This document shows positions 10,776 through 24,600 of a stretch of 64,000 nucleotides of DNA, one piece after another. Position numbers and translations under genes: made by a program. How positions within the stretch are numbered: position 1 is the stretch's first letter; every line of letters starts with the position of its first letter. Below the pieces are notes generated by a model. That model was not told the origin of the DNA. It did no database searches and saw nothing but the letters and a program-made list of their open reading frames with translations. Origin of the DNA: Dysidea avara (Eukaryota > Porifera > Demospongiae > Dictyoceratida > Dysideidae); the NCBI RefSeq assembly GCF_963678975.1, contig NC_089276.1, forward strand, positions 8,353,953 through 8,417,952, given 5' to 3'.

Positions 10776-13700
10776 TTAATTGTCATCATCATCTTGTGAT
10801 AAGAGAAAATTTGCAGCAAGTTCCTCGTTTTTATCACATGCAAAGTATGCCTGTATGACTAGCTCTTCAGGATAACCCAGCTGCTTTAGCTAAAAAAACA
10901 GATGTCACATTAAAATTGAAAAATAAATTGAGTTGTTTTGTACCCTTTCAATTGCTTCTTTCTCCTGTTCTGTAACTTGTATGTGTATGGCACCAGGAGG
11001 GCCACCTTGTCCTGGTCCTCTCGGGCTGCCGCGAGGAGGCATCATCATACCTGGAGGCATGCCAGGAAGAAGACCACCCATGCCACCACCTCCTTGCTGT
11101 GGTTGGCCTTGTTGTTGCTGCATTGCATGTTCAGGATTGTTTAGTAGCTGCAGAAATGCCTCTTGGTTCTGACTGATTACCTGTTTGGAATAAAATATTA
11201 TTACATACCAACAGATATAACTAACTACCTGTAGTAGTTCTGGATTGCTCTGGCCTATTTGTTGTAGTATCGGTTGTAGCAGTGCAGGGTTGTTCTGTAG
11301 GACCTGACGAAGCTGGACAAACTGTGGCTGTCTTGCCAAGTAAGCCATTTGAGATTCTGTGGTGACAATGTAACAGTTACAATCAGACACAGAAAAGAAT
11401 AGTTAGGCTATGCTGCGTGCATGCGACATGCACACACATAAGCACATGTGCATGCATGCATGCAGGCTACTCATGTGCACACACACCTCCAGGTCGCATA
11501 TCCTCAAAAGACGGAGCACCACCTTGGCCACTTCCAGGAGGGAACATACCCAGAGGAATCTGTGGCTGCTGCTGTTGCTGTGGTGGTTGTTGCTGTGGTT
11601 GTTGCTGTGGTTGTTGACCTCCAGCTGGAGCAGGTCTTGGTTGTTGTTGCTGCCCAGCTGGTGCAGGGGGAGCCCCTTGTTCCTCTGGCTGTTGATATAT
11701 TCCTTCTGGTATACCCTGTGTGTAACATACTGTAGTGATAACAGTGCTGGTGCTACAAAGGTGATACTACGGTAGCACAAGCGTGTATAGGCAGTATTAG
11801 TTGGATACAATAACTCCCAAACAAGTCATCATAGTGACAGAAGCTGGTGTACTAAAACAAGGGAGATCATCGATCCTTGAAATTGGCTAAAGTAGGGGTT
11901 AAATTTGCATCACAGGTGATGTCTACAATGGACTTTATCCACAATGATATGCAAATATGCCACAATATTTGGGACACTATAATGTGCAGGCATGGAGAAA
12001 TGTTTTGATTCCAGTTGTGAAGGGAGATATCGATCCATTAGGGACAAGACTTAAACATGGAACGGATGGGGAAAATGGGCTTGCAAATGACGAACTCACA
12101 AACGACTGCTTGTACAAGCCTAAAACAGTATAGTTTACTGTATAGCATCTCAAGAACAATACTAAGTACAACAAACATCTTTCAGAAGCCTTTGAATGTG
12201 ATTATGAAGCCGATATCAAGCCCTGCACCCATAAAACTAGTCTTTAATGTGAGTAATAAGCAAACTTGTCACTATTAGTGCTGTAAACAAGTTAAAATCA
12301 TCCATATACAATATAAACAACATGACAAAAATTCTACACTAGCAGCCAGCCTTTGCCAGATGATGAACTACAGCATGGTATGACCTCGAAGTGTGCTCAT
12401 CACTACCCTGAAGCAGCCATGAAAATAATTGCAGCAATTAACCTGAACACAAATCTGCATCTCTTCAACACCTCTTGAAGGTGGTATATATATTGGCTTG
12501 TAATGTGAAAAGTATGCTTTTAATTGAACACAAAAAGAAAGAAATTCAAGACCAGTTGTTAAGCACAGTGCTTAACAAGCCTTTGAGATGGTGTTCAGAG
12601 GTTTATTCACTGTCATTGTAGCATTTGATATTGTTTTCAAGTGGCTAATTGTGCTAAGTAGAAATTTTTTAAAACAAGGTTCTTCCAGCCTATTTTGCAT
12701 TTTAGCCATCTCTGACCATTAGCCACTAGGGAGGGGTAAAAAACCACTAGAAACATTATCTTAAACACTTCCCCAAAATTCATTTGTTATTGTCTTGTAA
12801 CCATAGCTGTTGCTTACACACTATTCACACTATTGGAGGTTTTTGAACCGAGTCAACTCTAGTTCACTATGTTTTATTTGTGTGTGAAGTGACCTGCTAA
12901 TTAAGCCAGGAGCATTACAAATATATTGACGGTACACAAAGGTATTGAAGTGAATATAGCATGCTTACTGACAACACACACACACTCACAGTCATGAGAT
13001 ATTCAGCTGCACGGCTGGGATTGTTGAAGCTGGCGTTCATGGCACGTACCACCTCATCACGATCATATCCCAGTTCCATTAGGCTAGTAAGTGCTTGCTC
13101 ATATGCCTCACCCAATACTACAAGCATAAATTTTTTTTTTAAAAATCGATATCAATTGCAGTGTAGGATTATATCAAATATTTTAAAGGGATACCATCAC
13201 ATGTACATGTAAACTGACAACATTTAGCTGGTGGATACAAGCAGGAGTCTAAATTTCTGCACAATGCTATTTAAGTATTATTATAGAACTTTGCGTGGGC
13301 GAGATCAAAGGGAAAAGTGTACTTTATATCTCATAAAGTACACTCTCAGCCGGCCAACCGCTTCATCGACCACAAAGAGTGCTTTATTGCACTGCAAAGA
13401 GTGCTTTATTCATTCAATAAAGCACTCTTTGCGGTGCAATAAAGCACTCTTTGTGGGCAATAAAGCACAGTTGCCCACGTGCCTTAGTGTAGGCTAATAG
13501 CCTACGGGGCTCGCGCCAGTACGACTAATCACCCAAGCCGGTAAGGGCTGATAGCCTCGCCGCGCTGAGTGATCAATCACCCCAGCCAATACGAGTTCCA
13601 CCACTGGATTACTTTTATAGACATACCTAAATGCTTCGATGATGGGTGGGAGAAGGTAACGTTGCTGTTACGTTTGTTAATGTAAACGGACAAGTCCTGG

Positions 13701-16700
13701 AGATATCACGGAAATACTTCACCATGTGATTCACAATAGAATCGATTGTGGGTTGCGAGCAAAACCTGCCAAAGGACGCGATGAACGTCTACTATGCCAA
13801 ACTATGGTGAAATACACGTGAGTTACTTTGTTAAACTAGTTTGTGTGCGTTCAGGCTGCTAATAGTTCGTGCAACGCTTGTTAATTACGAGTCCTAGTGT
13901 ATGGTGAAGCTACACGACTAGAAAGTTCCATAAATCATTTAAAGCATAGCCTTGCTCGTGCTATATGAAAAATAAAGTACTCGGCCGCGCGCCTCGTACT
14001 TTATTTTTCATATAGCACTCGCGGCTATACTTTAACATATACATACAGGACGCCCTCTCAAACGATTAACTGGCTCATCACAATGCCCCAAAAAGAGAAT
14101 TCAATTCAACATATGACCACAAATGATAAGTGCATTTTACAAACTGTTTAGACATGTGCACTGTTACACTCTTTTGTTACTGGATCTCCAATTGAACACA
14201 CATTCCATTTAATGCACATCACACTGGTATTGCTTATTTTTGCAAGACACTTACAAGCATGCACACAGTACAAACACAAACATACAATAGTGCATGCATG
14301 CACAGTACACACACACACACACACACACAAACAAACACCTAGTGTAGATGCAGCAGTCTCCACAGTGGGGGTACCAGCTTCTGATGTTGCTGAAGGAGTT
14401 GTTGATGTGTCACTACTGGTAACTGGTAGAGGACCTGAATCTGTTGTGACCGTACCAGTAGGTGGTTGACTGTACATGGAGAATAAGAAATGTGGTACAA
14501 TAGCAACTGCTTCAAAATTGATGCAGTCTATTAATTCACACACCTAATCTAGTGGATCACTTATGGGTTGAAATATTTTGGCCTTTGCAAGCAGGTCACT
14601 GCTTTAAACAACAGGCAAATCACTTTTAAAATTAAACTGGCATTTTCATGCTGGTGGCCAATAAAACACGCTCTGATTTTATACTACCAGGCTATCAACT
14701 AAAATGTCAATACAATCTGTTTCTAGCCATAGAACAAACAGCTATATGTAGGATTAGTTTGGCTATTGACAAATGTGATTAAGCATGTTTGTTTTTTTCC
14801 ATAAATAAAATCATACTGTGTTTCATAACTGTACTTTTTAAATTATTTTTATTTTTTTATCTTCCATATTTCATTTCCCTGGCTCGTTGGTTCAACTCTG
14901 TGCAGAATGCAGTTGGGGAAAGACCTTGCAGAGTACTCCACTGAGGGGCTTCTTCCTCTGCAGCTTTAAATGTTGGAATGACATTCTGATGACCCTCCCA
15001 CATCAAGTAAAATATGACTACTACTGCACACACCATGGAAAACTCACAGTAAGAGTTACTAAATCTTTCCTGGTTGCCTATTATATATACCTGGCACCAA
15101 GGAATTAATGATCATTTATAAATAATTACATAAAGAGCACAATAAGACCTTCAACACCTTGTATTAAAATCATATAATATATTCATACTATATCTCAAAT
15201 ACATTAAGCGCATTAAAGATTGGAGCATCTCTTCAAAGTAAATGATAAATTTTTAAATGATGCACTACCATGAAAGTATGAAGCTGTCATTACACAATTA
15301 ATGGTTCACCTTAGTGCAGGACTCTGAGTTTCCTGTGTGGGTGTGGCTACTGTTGTTGTCGTTGGTGGCTGCTGGGGGGCACTAGTTGGAGCTGTTGTTG
15401 TTGTTGTTGATGACGATGATGCCTATGCAGTAAAAGACAATAATATTTTTCAACGATACTACTGCAAGACTAGAAATATAAGAGAATTTTTAAAAAAATC
15501 TTTGCAAAATAATATATGTGACCCAGTCTGACAAAACCGGGCTTGTCGCCTATTTAAAAGTATCGAGAAATGCCGGTTTTAAGTATTTAGTGTGTTGTAG
15601 CTCGCCAATGGTTGAAGCTATGTGTACCAAATTTTCACACGTTTTACACCAATTCCTTATCTTCCAGAGCATCCACTGTACAAGTACCTAACAACTAAGT
15701 TTCCCGCCATTTTAGATAGTTTTTAAATCGAAGTTGACTGTATCAGGCGAGCTGCAAATTGGGTGGGAGGCAGGAGGCCTGGAAGGCAGGCAAGATGGTG
15801 TTCAAAAATTGAAAAGGAAGGCCAAGGGATGAATTAGGCCAAGTTTTGAGCCATTGAAGTCTCAAAACTGGCTAAAATGAAAGGAAATTTACAGCAGAGG
15901 TACTTATTCAACACCACAGAGCTGTACAGCCACATACAGTCATTCCCAGGCTGACCAGAACTCCATTAAGGCCCCACACCACACGTACGGATCGCCACTG
16001 GGCTCGGGAAAAGCAGCCAGCAAAACCAGACCACTCAAGTCTAGCTGATTTTAAGTGTGGAATTAGATAGTTTATTCATGTAGCTGTGTGTCCTGGGTGA
16101 AAAATCGAATCTGCTGACATGGGCGATAAGACCGGTTTTCTCAGACTGGGTCACATATTCAGAAAGATAAGCAATTAGCCTGATACTTTGGCAAAATTTC
16201 ATTTCTATTAAATTTCTATCCTTTGATATTTAGTTTCTCCTTGGAGGGAACTGCCATTTGACAGACCAAAATGGTTACACAAACATGTGACTAGGTGACA
16301 TACAGCTACATGGCTGTGCCATGCACAGGATGGTGAGGACTGCACTATATATCTACACAACTCTTACCCCAGACTGTGGAGACTTTGCCGGAGTCTTAGC
16401 CTACACAATTGACACACATACAGTGAAACACTTCCTGCACTCAAACAGCATCAGCAATATATAGCTAACAAGATCATAATGATCCCATTAATAGTGAGTG
16501 AGTACACAACAGAAAATGTGTAGGCACCATCATACCCTATACAACCAGCGTCTTTTGTTCTTTAAGGAAAGTGCCACTGTATATATATATACCTATAATC
16601 AGCTGATTTGGGTTGCCATATACCCTTGTCAATTGCATAGTAATGTTTAGCATAATAATGTTATAGACACAGTCAGGCTACCCCCCTCACCACTACCACA

Positions 16701-17106
16701 CACAGTACAAAGTGAGCCTCACCTTGCTGACCATCACTACTACAAAATTTGACTCCGATATGTTGTACTCCTTCAGTGTGGTAGCATCATTTAAGATCTT
16801 CCCTGGAACACCAAACAACAACTCAAGACCTCATAACATACACCAACTTAACATCACAACTACTGGCCATGGACACATTGATAATACAGCACCAAAATGA
16901 TAGGAACATACCAGCATAAATCAATTTCTGCCCTGCTACTGGGTACGCCTCACCCTGTTCTTTTTCTACTCTCTCCTTCAATGCTAACACCTTAACAAGT
17001 ACAGCTACTATAACAGTCACCATTATACCGTTATGCTTACTGTTTCTCCATCATCTATCTCGACCTTGAACGCCTTTTGTTGTAAAGTTTTTAACGTGAT
17101 TATCAT
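10776..17106 (-). CDS. RAD23: RAD23 UV excision repair / proteasome shuttle protein, complete, 11 exons
   Basis: Exons: 17106-17041, 16990-16912, 16802-16723, 16400-16368, 15422-15310, 14469-14339, 13117-12990, 11715-11487, 11356-11229, 11180-10944, 10889-10776; 1338 nt, 445 aa (human RAD23A/B 363/409). Residues 1-75 are the ubiquitin-like domain ([46 protein letters not shown]). Residues 76-167 are a Ser/Thr/Pro linker with a poly-Thr run. UBA1 spans ~168-210 ([20 protein letters not shown]). A Gln/Pro-rich spacer follows (~211-286), then the XPC-binding STI1-type domain (~287-345; [20 protein letters not shown]), a Gly/Met/Pro tract and UBA2 (~399-441; [20 protein letters not shown]). RAD23 shuttles ubiquitylated substrates to the proteasome via the UBL and stabilises XPC in nucleotide excision repair. 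It is longer than usual because of the two low-complexity linkers. Confidence 0.97.
11716..12989 (-). other. RAD23 intron 7, no recognisable element
   Basis: A 1.27-kb intron, phase 0 at both ends. No paired hairpin arms, LTR or coding similarity noticed. Its 5' splice site is followed immediately by (gt)-rich sequence. Confidence 0.5.
13255..14040. repeat. Cluster of three near-perfect hairpins in RAD23 intron 6
   Basis: Three separate stem-loops lie within 800 bp. They are at ~13315-13350 (agtgtactttat...ataaagtacactc), ~13367-13460 (cacaaagagtgctttattgc opposite gcaataaagcactctttgtg, with an inner repeat of the same unit) and ~13950-14035 (gtgctatatgaaaaataaag opposite ctttatttttcatatagcac, with a GC-rich loop ggccgcgcgcc). 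All share the word 'aaagtac' or 'aaagcac' next to 'ttatt'. The stretch between (13480-13630) is GC-richer than its surroundings. This is probably one composite nonautonomous element; no terminal repeat or duplication was found to bound it. Confidence 0.55.
14305..14338 (-). repeat. (GT)n microsatellite abutting the RAD23 exon 6 donor
   Basis: On the transcribed strand the donor G|gtgtttgtttg runs straight into about 11 GT dinucleotides. The donor itself is weak (gtgttt), so the GU tract may support its recognition. Confidence 0.7.
15517..16155 (+). mobile_element. TGTGACC MITE family, copy 1 (639 bp)
   Basis: Terminal inverted repeats TGTGACCCAGTCTGACAAAA / ...TCAGACTGGGTCACA enclose a body that is almost wholly shared with copies at 32141-32775 (inverted) and 47816-48443. 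It is flanked by TA on both sides. The body has no long open frame. Inserted in a RAD23 intron in the antisense direction to the gene. Confidence 0.85.
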
Positions 17107-17439
17107 CTTGACTTACTAACGATTACTAGTAATACAATCAAGTACACTCCACTACTATACAATTACTGGGAAATTATTATTGGAAGAAAAAATTGCTGAC
17201 ACGCGGATGAGACAGCGCTGGATCGATCACGTGAGTCACATGTGCTGTAGACCACGCCTTCTAATGACTTTCACCTTTTAATCGAAATAGTTGAAATTAA
17301 TATTAGAATAATAAAAAAAATAAGGCATTTCGTTATTGGTTGAATAAATTGCAATTGATCTGTTTATCTGTTTTCCGCCACTGATTGTCTTTCGTCATTG
17401 GATGACGAAAGTAAAACCACAATCGATATCTCTTACTCA
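17107..17439. promoter_or_regulatory. Divergent promoter, RAD23 and WDR83
   Basis: 333 bp between divergent start codons. Visible elements are a CACGTG E-box (gatcacgtgagtcac, ~17228), two inverted CCAAT boxes (gttattggttg ~17334; gtcattggatg ~17394) and a perfect inverted repeat ctttcgtcat..atgacgaaag at 17387-17411 that contains the second CCAAT. No TATA box. The arrangement suits a housekeeping bidirectional promoter. Confidence 0.55.
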
Positions 17440-18612
17440 ATGAAGGACTTACCAACACAGCTTGCAGTAGAATTAGGCGGCCACCAAGGCCCAGTTAGAG
17501 CTGTACGCTTCAATAGTACGTGTACTGAGTGTTTATACTGTCTACCATAGTTACTATGGTGATTTTAATACACACCTCCCCATACAGGGAATGGCAACTA
17601 CTGTATGACTTGTGGTAATGACAAAACTGTTAAGTTGTGGAATCCTCATCGTCAGTTACTCATCAAGAGTTATGGAGGACATGGCATGGAGGTGTTGGAT
17701 GCTGATGCGTAAGTTGAGATGATTTGTGCACTATATAGCTGGCTGTGCAGTGTACAGCACATTGATTTACAGAGTACAATGGAACCTGCCAGTGACTTGT
17801 ATTAGCTCTCACACTATTCTTGTTCCACCATTCTTGTCAGTGTTTGTACTGCTAGCAACGTGTATGTACAATGAGCTGTACTAGATGCACTATAGCTACA
17901 TGTGTGTAAAGATCAGTAGCTTGCTAGCTGATTTATTTGTTGTCAGCACGTACAGGAACGTCAATAGCATGATAACTCAACCACACAACAAACACTAGCT
18001 ATCTACTAGCTTGCTGTTGTACATGTTTGACATGGAGGCCAATTCAGTCTGAATTGTGTCCAGAGTTTTGACCTCACTGAAATATTTTTGACGTCAAAAA
18101 GGCATGGCAAGGTTGGGGTGGACTAAATATAGTAGACTGGTTTTTTTTTGACCAGTTGTCTGTGGAAATATTTTTATGACTATGTGTATTTTATGGTTGT
18201 GAAGAAAACACAGGTGTTGAAAGTTGCACTAGCTATATGGTATACAGTGGAACCTGTCTATAATGGCTACTTGACCCTGATTTGTTTTGCTGTAATATAG
18301 AGATATTCCTCTTTCAGAGGTAGACATCCGGCCTGTTGGGACCTTGTTGCCTTATTATGGAGTGTATTAGAGTATTTATAATTGATTGGTGTATGTTCTA
18401 TTAGAAATGTTTTCTAGACATCTCTGATCCATCTCAGAGTGTTGATAGAGAGGTCAGATACATGCTCTAATACGATAAAAGTTGTATCATGGACAAGTTC
18501 CCTTGTACACGTTTCATAGACCTGTAGATAAATAAAAATATCTGTGTTTTGTGTGAAGTGTGTGCATGTGTATATTTTGCGCATACTGTATATAGTTTGT
18601 GTGTGTGTGTGT

Positions 18613-18666
<54 letters not shown>

Positions 18667-21600
18667 TGCACTGACTCTTAGTAACTGACTAGCACACAGC
18701 TGAGCAGCATAACATAAGCAAGCATAGTAGGTGAAGGTCCAGGTGGGACTTCCTTCTGTGAGACATGGCACAACACCCTGCAGGTTACCAGTCCCGCCCC
18801 AGGTGGATTTGCTGCGCTGACTCATAGCTCCTTAGTAGTGTACAGGTATCCCAGTGCTGGTTCACTGGATAGGCATAACCGTGCTAGCATGGCATCTGAA
18901 GGCTTTGCTTTTGCTATTTTGTTTGTTTGTTTGTGTGTGTGCGTGCGCGTGCGCGTGCGCGTGCATGCATATGTGTATGTGTCACTGTGCGTGTGCATGC
19001 ATGTGTGTGATCCTTAAACTACTGACATATTGAACAGCATGTGAGTAGTATACTTACTATAATGTCCTACATGTGCAGGTCACATGACAACAACAGGATA
19101 GCATCAGCAGGGGCAGACAAGATAGTCCAACTAATTGATGTTGGGACTGGTCAGGTTGTGAGGAAGATACGTGGCCACTTGGAGGTAAGTTATTAATGTG
19201 CACCAAGTTATGTACAGTAAGTGTCTACCATACCATGACTACACTGATGGGCATGCATGTCTTTGTAGGTCTGCGCTAATATGCTGGCATAATTATAGGT
19301 CACTAATTTTGTGAGCGTAATTCCAGAATTATAGGATGTGAACAAGCGTAATTTTAGAACAATTGGGAATAACTGGTGGAAGGAGGCATAGCTCTGCTAA
19401 CAGGATGGATTAATCCTAAGAATGAAATCTTACTGATATTATGTTTGTAGGAGTGTGGGCTGAAAGGCTGTTAAAGTCATGCATGATGCAAATATTCTAT
19501 TAGAGCAGTCAGCATTTTGTATGTAGCTGTCAACTACCTGCCATTGTGAAACTTGAGTATCTTTTAAACATACCACTATATCTACTCCAAGTCTTTGAAC
19601 ACACTTATAAATGCTCAAATTTGTCAACTTTTTTGACTGCTAAGAGCCTAAGCAACTCTGATTTGCCTACTTACAGTTAGAAGATTGATGTTAAAGATGA
19701 TTACATAAGTACAGCATTCAGAAGTAAAAGTTATTGGAATAAATATGGTACACTGTACAACAAGGTAACTATTTAAGCAGTCGCGATGGCTTGTACATGT
19801 TTGTTAGGTGCAAGGCTGGTCGGGGCTAGCAACTAAACAGGGCTAGCAATTAAATTATGATTTAATTGCTAAGCCCTGTTTAGTTGTATTTACAGATTGT
19901 AAATCTTAAGCTGTTAATGTAAGGTTGTGCTTTGCTCCTAAAGGTGTCGTGGGTAACCTAGCAACAGAGAAACAGCCTGCATTAAATGACCACCGATTGA
20001 TCCTGTTTTTATTAAAGGTTTATATGTGTGGCTTTCTAATACCCACAATCTACATGGCGTGCATGGGAGTGCTTTGTAAGTCTTTCGTGATCCCTTCACA
20101 AACCAATTGCAATCCTTACGAAATCTGTTGGCAACCTAACAAACTTCACTAACACTCATGAACCCTCGCAAACTTCTTCGTTACTTTGTGTGTACTGTAC
20201 TGTATGATAATAACATAAGAAAATAGGTAATTTTTTGGGGTAGTGATACATTGTTCCAGCTGACGCAGTATGTGTACTGTATGCCATCAATAATGTTTAT
20301 GTGTTTACAGAGAGTTAATTGTGTTAAATTCAATGAGGAGTCAACTATGGTATTATCAGGTATGTTGTCAACCACAGTATTTGGTTGTTATGTGTTGTTG
20401 TTAAGGCTCTTATGATGCAACTGTTAAAGCATGGGACCTCAGGTGAGCACTTAACATTGTGTTAGGATTGTAGTACATAGGATACAAACATATTGTCTTC
20501 ATGTCCTAGCATAGATTATCTGAAGGCTCCAATTGTTTGGATAGTTCCCAGTAAAATTTGTTTTCATGTTCACTGACTGCTTGGCTAAGGACAATATTTT
20601 CAAGGTTTGACAATTTTTTAACATTGCTCTATACAACATTTATCTTTGAATTTGAGGAGTAGATTTTGTGAAATCTTTAAAGCAGCAAAAAGTAATGTCC
20701 TGAAACTTTTTATCATGCATTGAGCATGAACAATACTTTAATCGAAAGTCATGTTACTGTTGAGGTTGTTAAGCTTCTCTAATCATGTGCTGTATGGTAT
20801 AAAATTTTGTTGGGAGAAGGTTTTGACGATTTAACTCCAGATAGAATTTAGTGGGTAATGTTTTGGTGAATGTTTGTGTCATACTGCATTCTCTGTATTT
20901 AGTTGGCTAGAAATTGGACAAAAATGTTTTGGTAAAACAATTCACCAATTTTAGCAAGGAAAACTTTGTACTACACAGTAGGATACAGGAGTGTGGTGTA
21001 TTCTTACCTGTTTAACTAGGTCACGTGCCACTGATCCAGTTCAAGTGATGGATGAAGCTAAAGACAGTGTGTCGAGCTTGCAACTGTCTAGACACGAGAT
21101 TCTTACAGGGTATGTGATTGTACATGTAGCCAGCTATACTGATTTTTCATTTATTTTTTAGTGTGTGTGGTTATGGTATTACGTTTCATACTGTGATACT
21201 CAATCTGACTGTTCAGTTAGAGTAATGTGTTGATGTGTATGCTCTATTAGAGTATTTTGACTGGTAACATGGTAAAAAAACTAGAAATGTTAGTGAGCAA
21301 AGATATGCATTGAGCTCCAAAGCAATTTGGAGAATCCTGGAAAGAAACACAACAATATGTTTTGTCATTAAAAATGATTACGTTAGGATGAAAAAATGAA
21401 TCGTTATATTTTACTACTGTTTTTGTATTGGTTTTTAAAATGATCGTCATTCAGTTTTTGATTACTAATAGTTTCTTTAAAATGATGCCAACATGATTTG
21501 TACTGAAAGTGATTAAAATTTAAAGAATGATATTGTTTAATCATTTTAAAAAACGATCAGTGATGCTGCAAAAATTATGACATAATTAAATGATGATGCA

Positions 21601-24600
21601 ATCAGTTTTTAAAAATAAAACACTGATATGATTTTATGATCATAAAAAACCGAAGTAAAACTTTTTATGTCACATACTGTAAACACTCTCCATGTGTCGT
21701 ATAGAAGAAGTACTGAGAACGTACATACTACAGTTGTTGAGTTTCCTATGAGTAGTTATAATGACACACGGATTCCAGCTTTGGAAAACAAGTGTTGCTC
21801 AGCTTCAGTGCATATATAGAATAGTAAATTGTAGCTATGCAGTAGTGATTAACACGGAGTACATATCAAGAAAGATTTATGAAGCCTAGCTGTTATATAT
21901 ACGCTCTCCATACTTTCACTGCACTTCTAACAAACAATCGAAATTAAAATCATTATCAAATTAACCATGTATGTGCATGTGGTATTATGCAACGGTCAAG
22001 GTCATCATTCCTTTATTGAATAATGAACATGAAAGTTCAACAAATGCTCATAATTAATACTTTAATCCAAATAAAGTTATTTACAGGGTCTAGTCTTAAA
22101 AATTTTGTGCAATGGAACTTGTTGTTTTTAAACTCTGGGTGCAGGAGCACTCAAAATGGTCTCACATTGGAATGTGATGTTGTGTATATTCTTGTACAGA
22201 TCAGTTGATGGTTGTGTGAGGAAATATGATATTAGGATGGGAACATTGCTAGTTGATAATGTCAAACGTGAGTTGTTGTCTTATAATTACACAGACATAC
22301 AGTATGTACATGAATTAAGGAAATTTACTAGACAGTTTTTGTACCTAAGAAGGAATCTGTTCTGCTGAGATTTTAAATCCTTAATGTTAATTTAGAGAAA
22401 TTCATGTAATACTTTTGACAACTGGTATTGTAGTGCAATCAACTGGATGTTACTGCTCTGTTAGAGTAATTTGTTCTTCTGTGTGAAAAAGTTTACATGT
22501 TGTTGTTTTCTGGAGTACCTATAAGCCCCTATATACCCTCAGTATGATCTGGAATACAGACTGTATAATTACAAGTACATGATAAAATTTGGAATTTTCA
22601 ACTAGAGTAGGGACCATAATACATCGATAAAAAGTACTGAAACAAGCTGGAGTAGTTCATGATATTAAACCACAACAAAACAATAAGAAGTGTTATATGG
22701 AAATCTGGAGGCTATTTTACATCCAAAGTCTTAACATCAATGGTAATTTTGTGCTACATTACCAATTAATTGAGTTTCATAATTATAGCTAGTAGCTAAT
22801 TTTATTTTCATGATTTATACAAAAATTTCTCAACGTGAAAGTTTAGTTTTAGATTGTAACTGCATGTTAATGCATGACATGCATGATCAAATAGCTCAAT
22901 GCAGTGTGCCATGCAGATGACTCACTGAGTAATAAGACAGTTAACACAGATGTCATGGCTTAGACTATAAGCTATACTCTATACTGAATGCTTTATTAGA
23001 GTATCATGATGACTGTTCTATTAGAGTATATTTTGATGACTGCTCTATTACTGCTCTATTAGAGTATCTCGATCTTTTCACTAAAATCCAGCTTAAAAGT
23101 GATTGGCCGGACCGTGGGCTCCAGCCCTGACCCATTGCACAGCATTTTGAATCAAGAACTGTTCGTAAAGCACCTCTGCAATCCACGCATATCAAAAGAA
23201 ATCGTGCCGCGCGCCCCAATTATATTAATTATCATCTGAAAAGTGAAGTATCCAGTACACTATGCTGTTGGCTATGTCCAACCCGTTACAAAGCAGTATG
23301 AATCAAGAACTATTTGAAAAGCACCTCTGCTTTCAAAATAGCCACTATGAAAATATAGATGATTTCCGTTACGAAGGGAAGCCATCACGTGCTATTGCCA
23401 AATCGACACTTTTGGCTGTCAGCAAAGATGAATGGGACACAAAAAAGGACACTGGTAAGTCCATGAAGAATGCATTGTACGTACTGTGGTATGCCAAAAG
23501 GCACTTGTCGGGCTGAAGCAACGTCGAATAGTGAAAAAATCAAGCCTGTAGCCTTAGCTGTTATTGAGTTACGTTTGTCGTCAGTCAGTCAGTTACTCAG
23601 TCAGTCAGTAGGAAATTCCATTGAATAAAAAATTTTTAACAACTTGTTGAAAGCATTTGGGTCGATCTGAGAGCTTGTTTGGACTTAGTTTTACCTAACC
23701 AATACTGCTTCATCGTTGTCTGGGAAAATTGAGGCTGGTTTTTGGGTGATATTATTTTGTGGGCCACGCCTACTCCTTTTTGGTCCCTACTATACAGTAC
23801 TATTGTACTGTATGATAGGCAACAATCAAGTAGCTATTATCAAGACACACGGTAGTGTGTTGTGCTGCCAAGAAAGCCAGCGCACCGTGAGTATATTGAC
23901 AGGAAGAAAGAAAACAGCTTTTTTTCATGCATGCATATCTCCATGGCCCCTTCTCCAATGCACACCATTTTTACATTATAGCTGTCCGCTAGGTAGGGTA
24001 GGCCACACAGCAAATTTGATTAAAGTTGCAACAGCCATTTGCGAGATATGGGTGTTCAAAGTTTCTTCATTTTTTTCTTCTTATGCCATATGGGAGCTAT
24101 GGGGGCTTCGATTAATTTCGCACACTTTGCAAAAATTGCTATAAAATAGGACCATGCGCTAATACGTAGTAAAACCCGTATCTTGATAAGTGACTACCAT
24201 TTTATCTCAATAATCAATATTATCTCGATAATGATGTGACATCATAAGAACACAGTTTACATATAAAGTTAAGTAGTGGTTGTTAAGTCAGAATTTTTAT
24301 CACTTCCCAAACTAGTTTGTTTCCGTGGTTGATTTACAATAGATTACAGAGATTTACTATTATCTTGATAAACAAATTCATTATCATATCAATGATAGGT
24401 GATTTAGGTAGATAATCTTTTTATTTGAATTATCTCCCAGCTCTACTAACCACTGTATCACCTCACTTAATTTCTGCTTTATAAATGAAAATTCTTGTTT
24501 AAATTACTTATACATAAACGTTTGTAATTTCATTAGATCTACCACTAGAAGTACTAGATTATTCTAGAACATTCTATGTATATTCTATTAGAAGTTCTCA

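Noticed and set aside
10933-11735. Pro/Gly/Val-rich and Cys/Trp-rich open frames on the + strand
   Set aside because: They are antisense shadows of the RAD23 Gln/Pro- and Gly/Met-rich exons, created by the low-complexity composition.
18414-18825. Minus-strand frames with long Thr-His runs
   Set aside because: These translate the (GT)n microsatellite and have no family similarity or splice logic.
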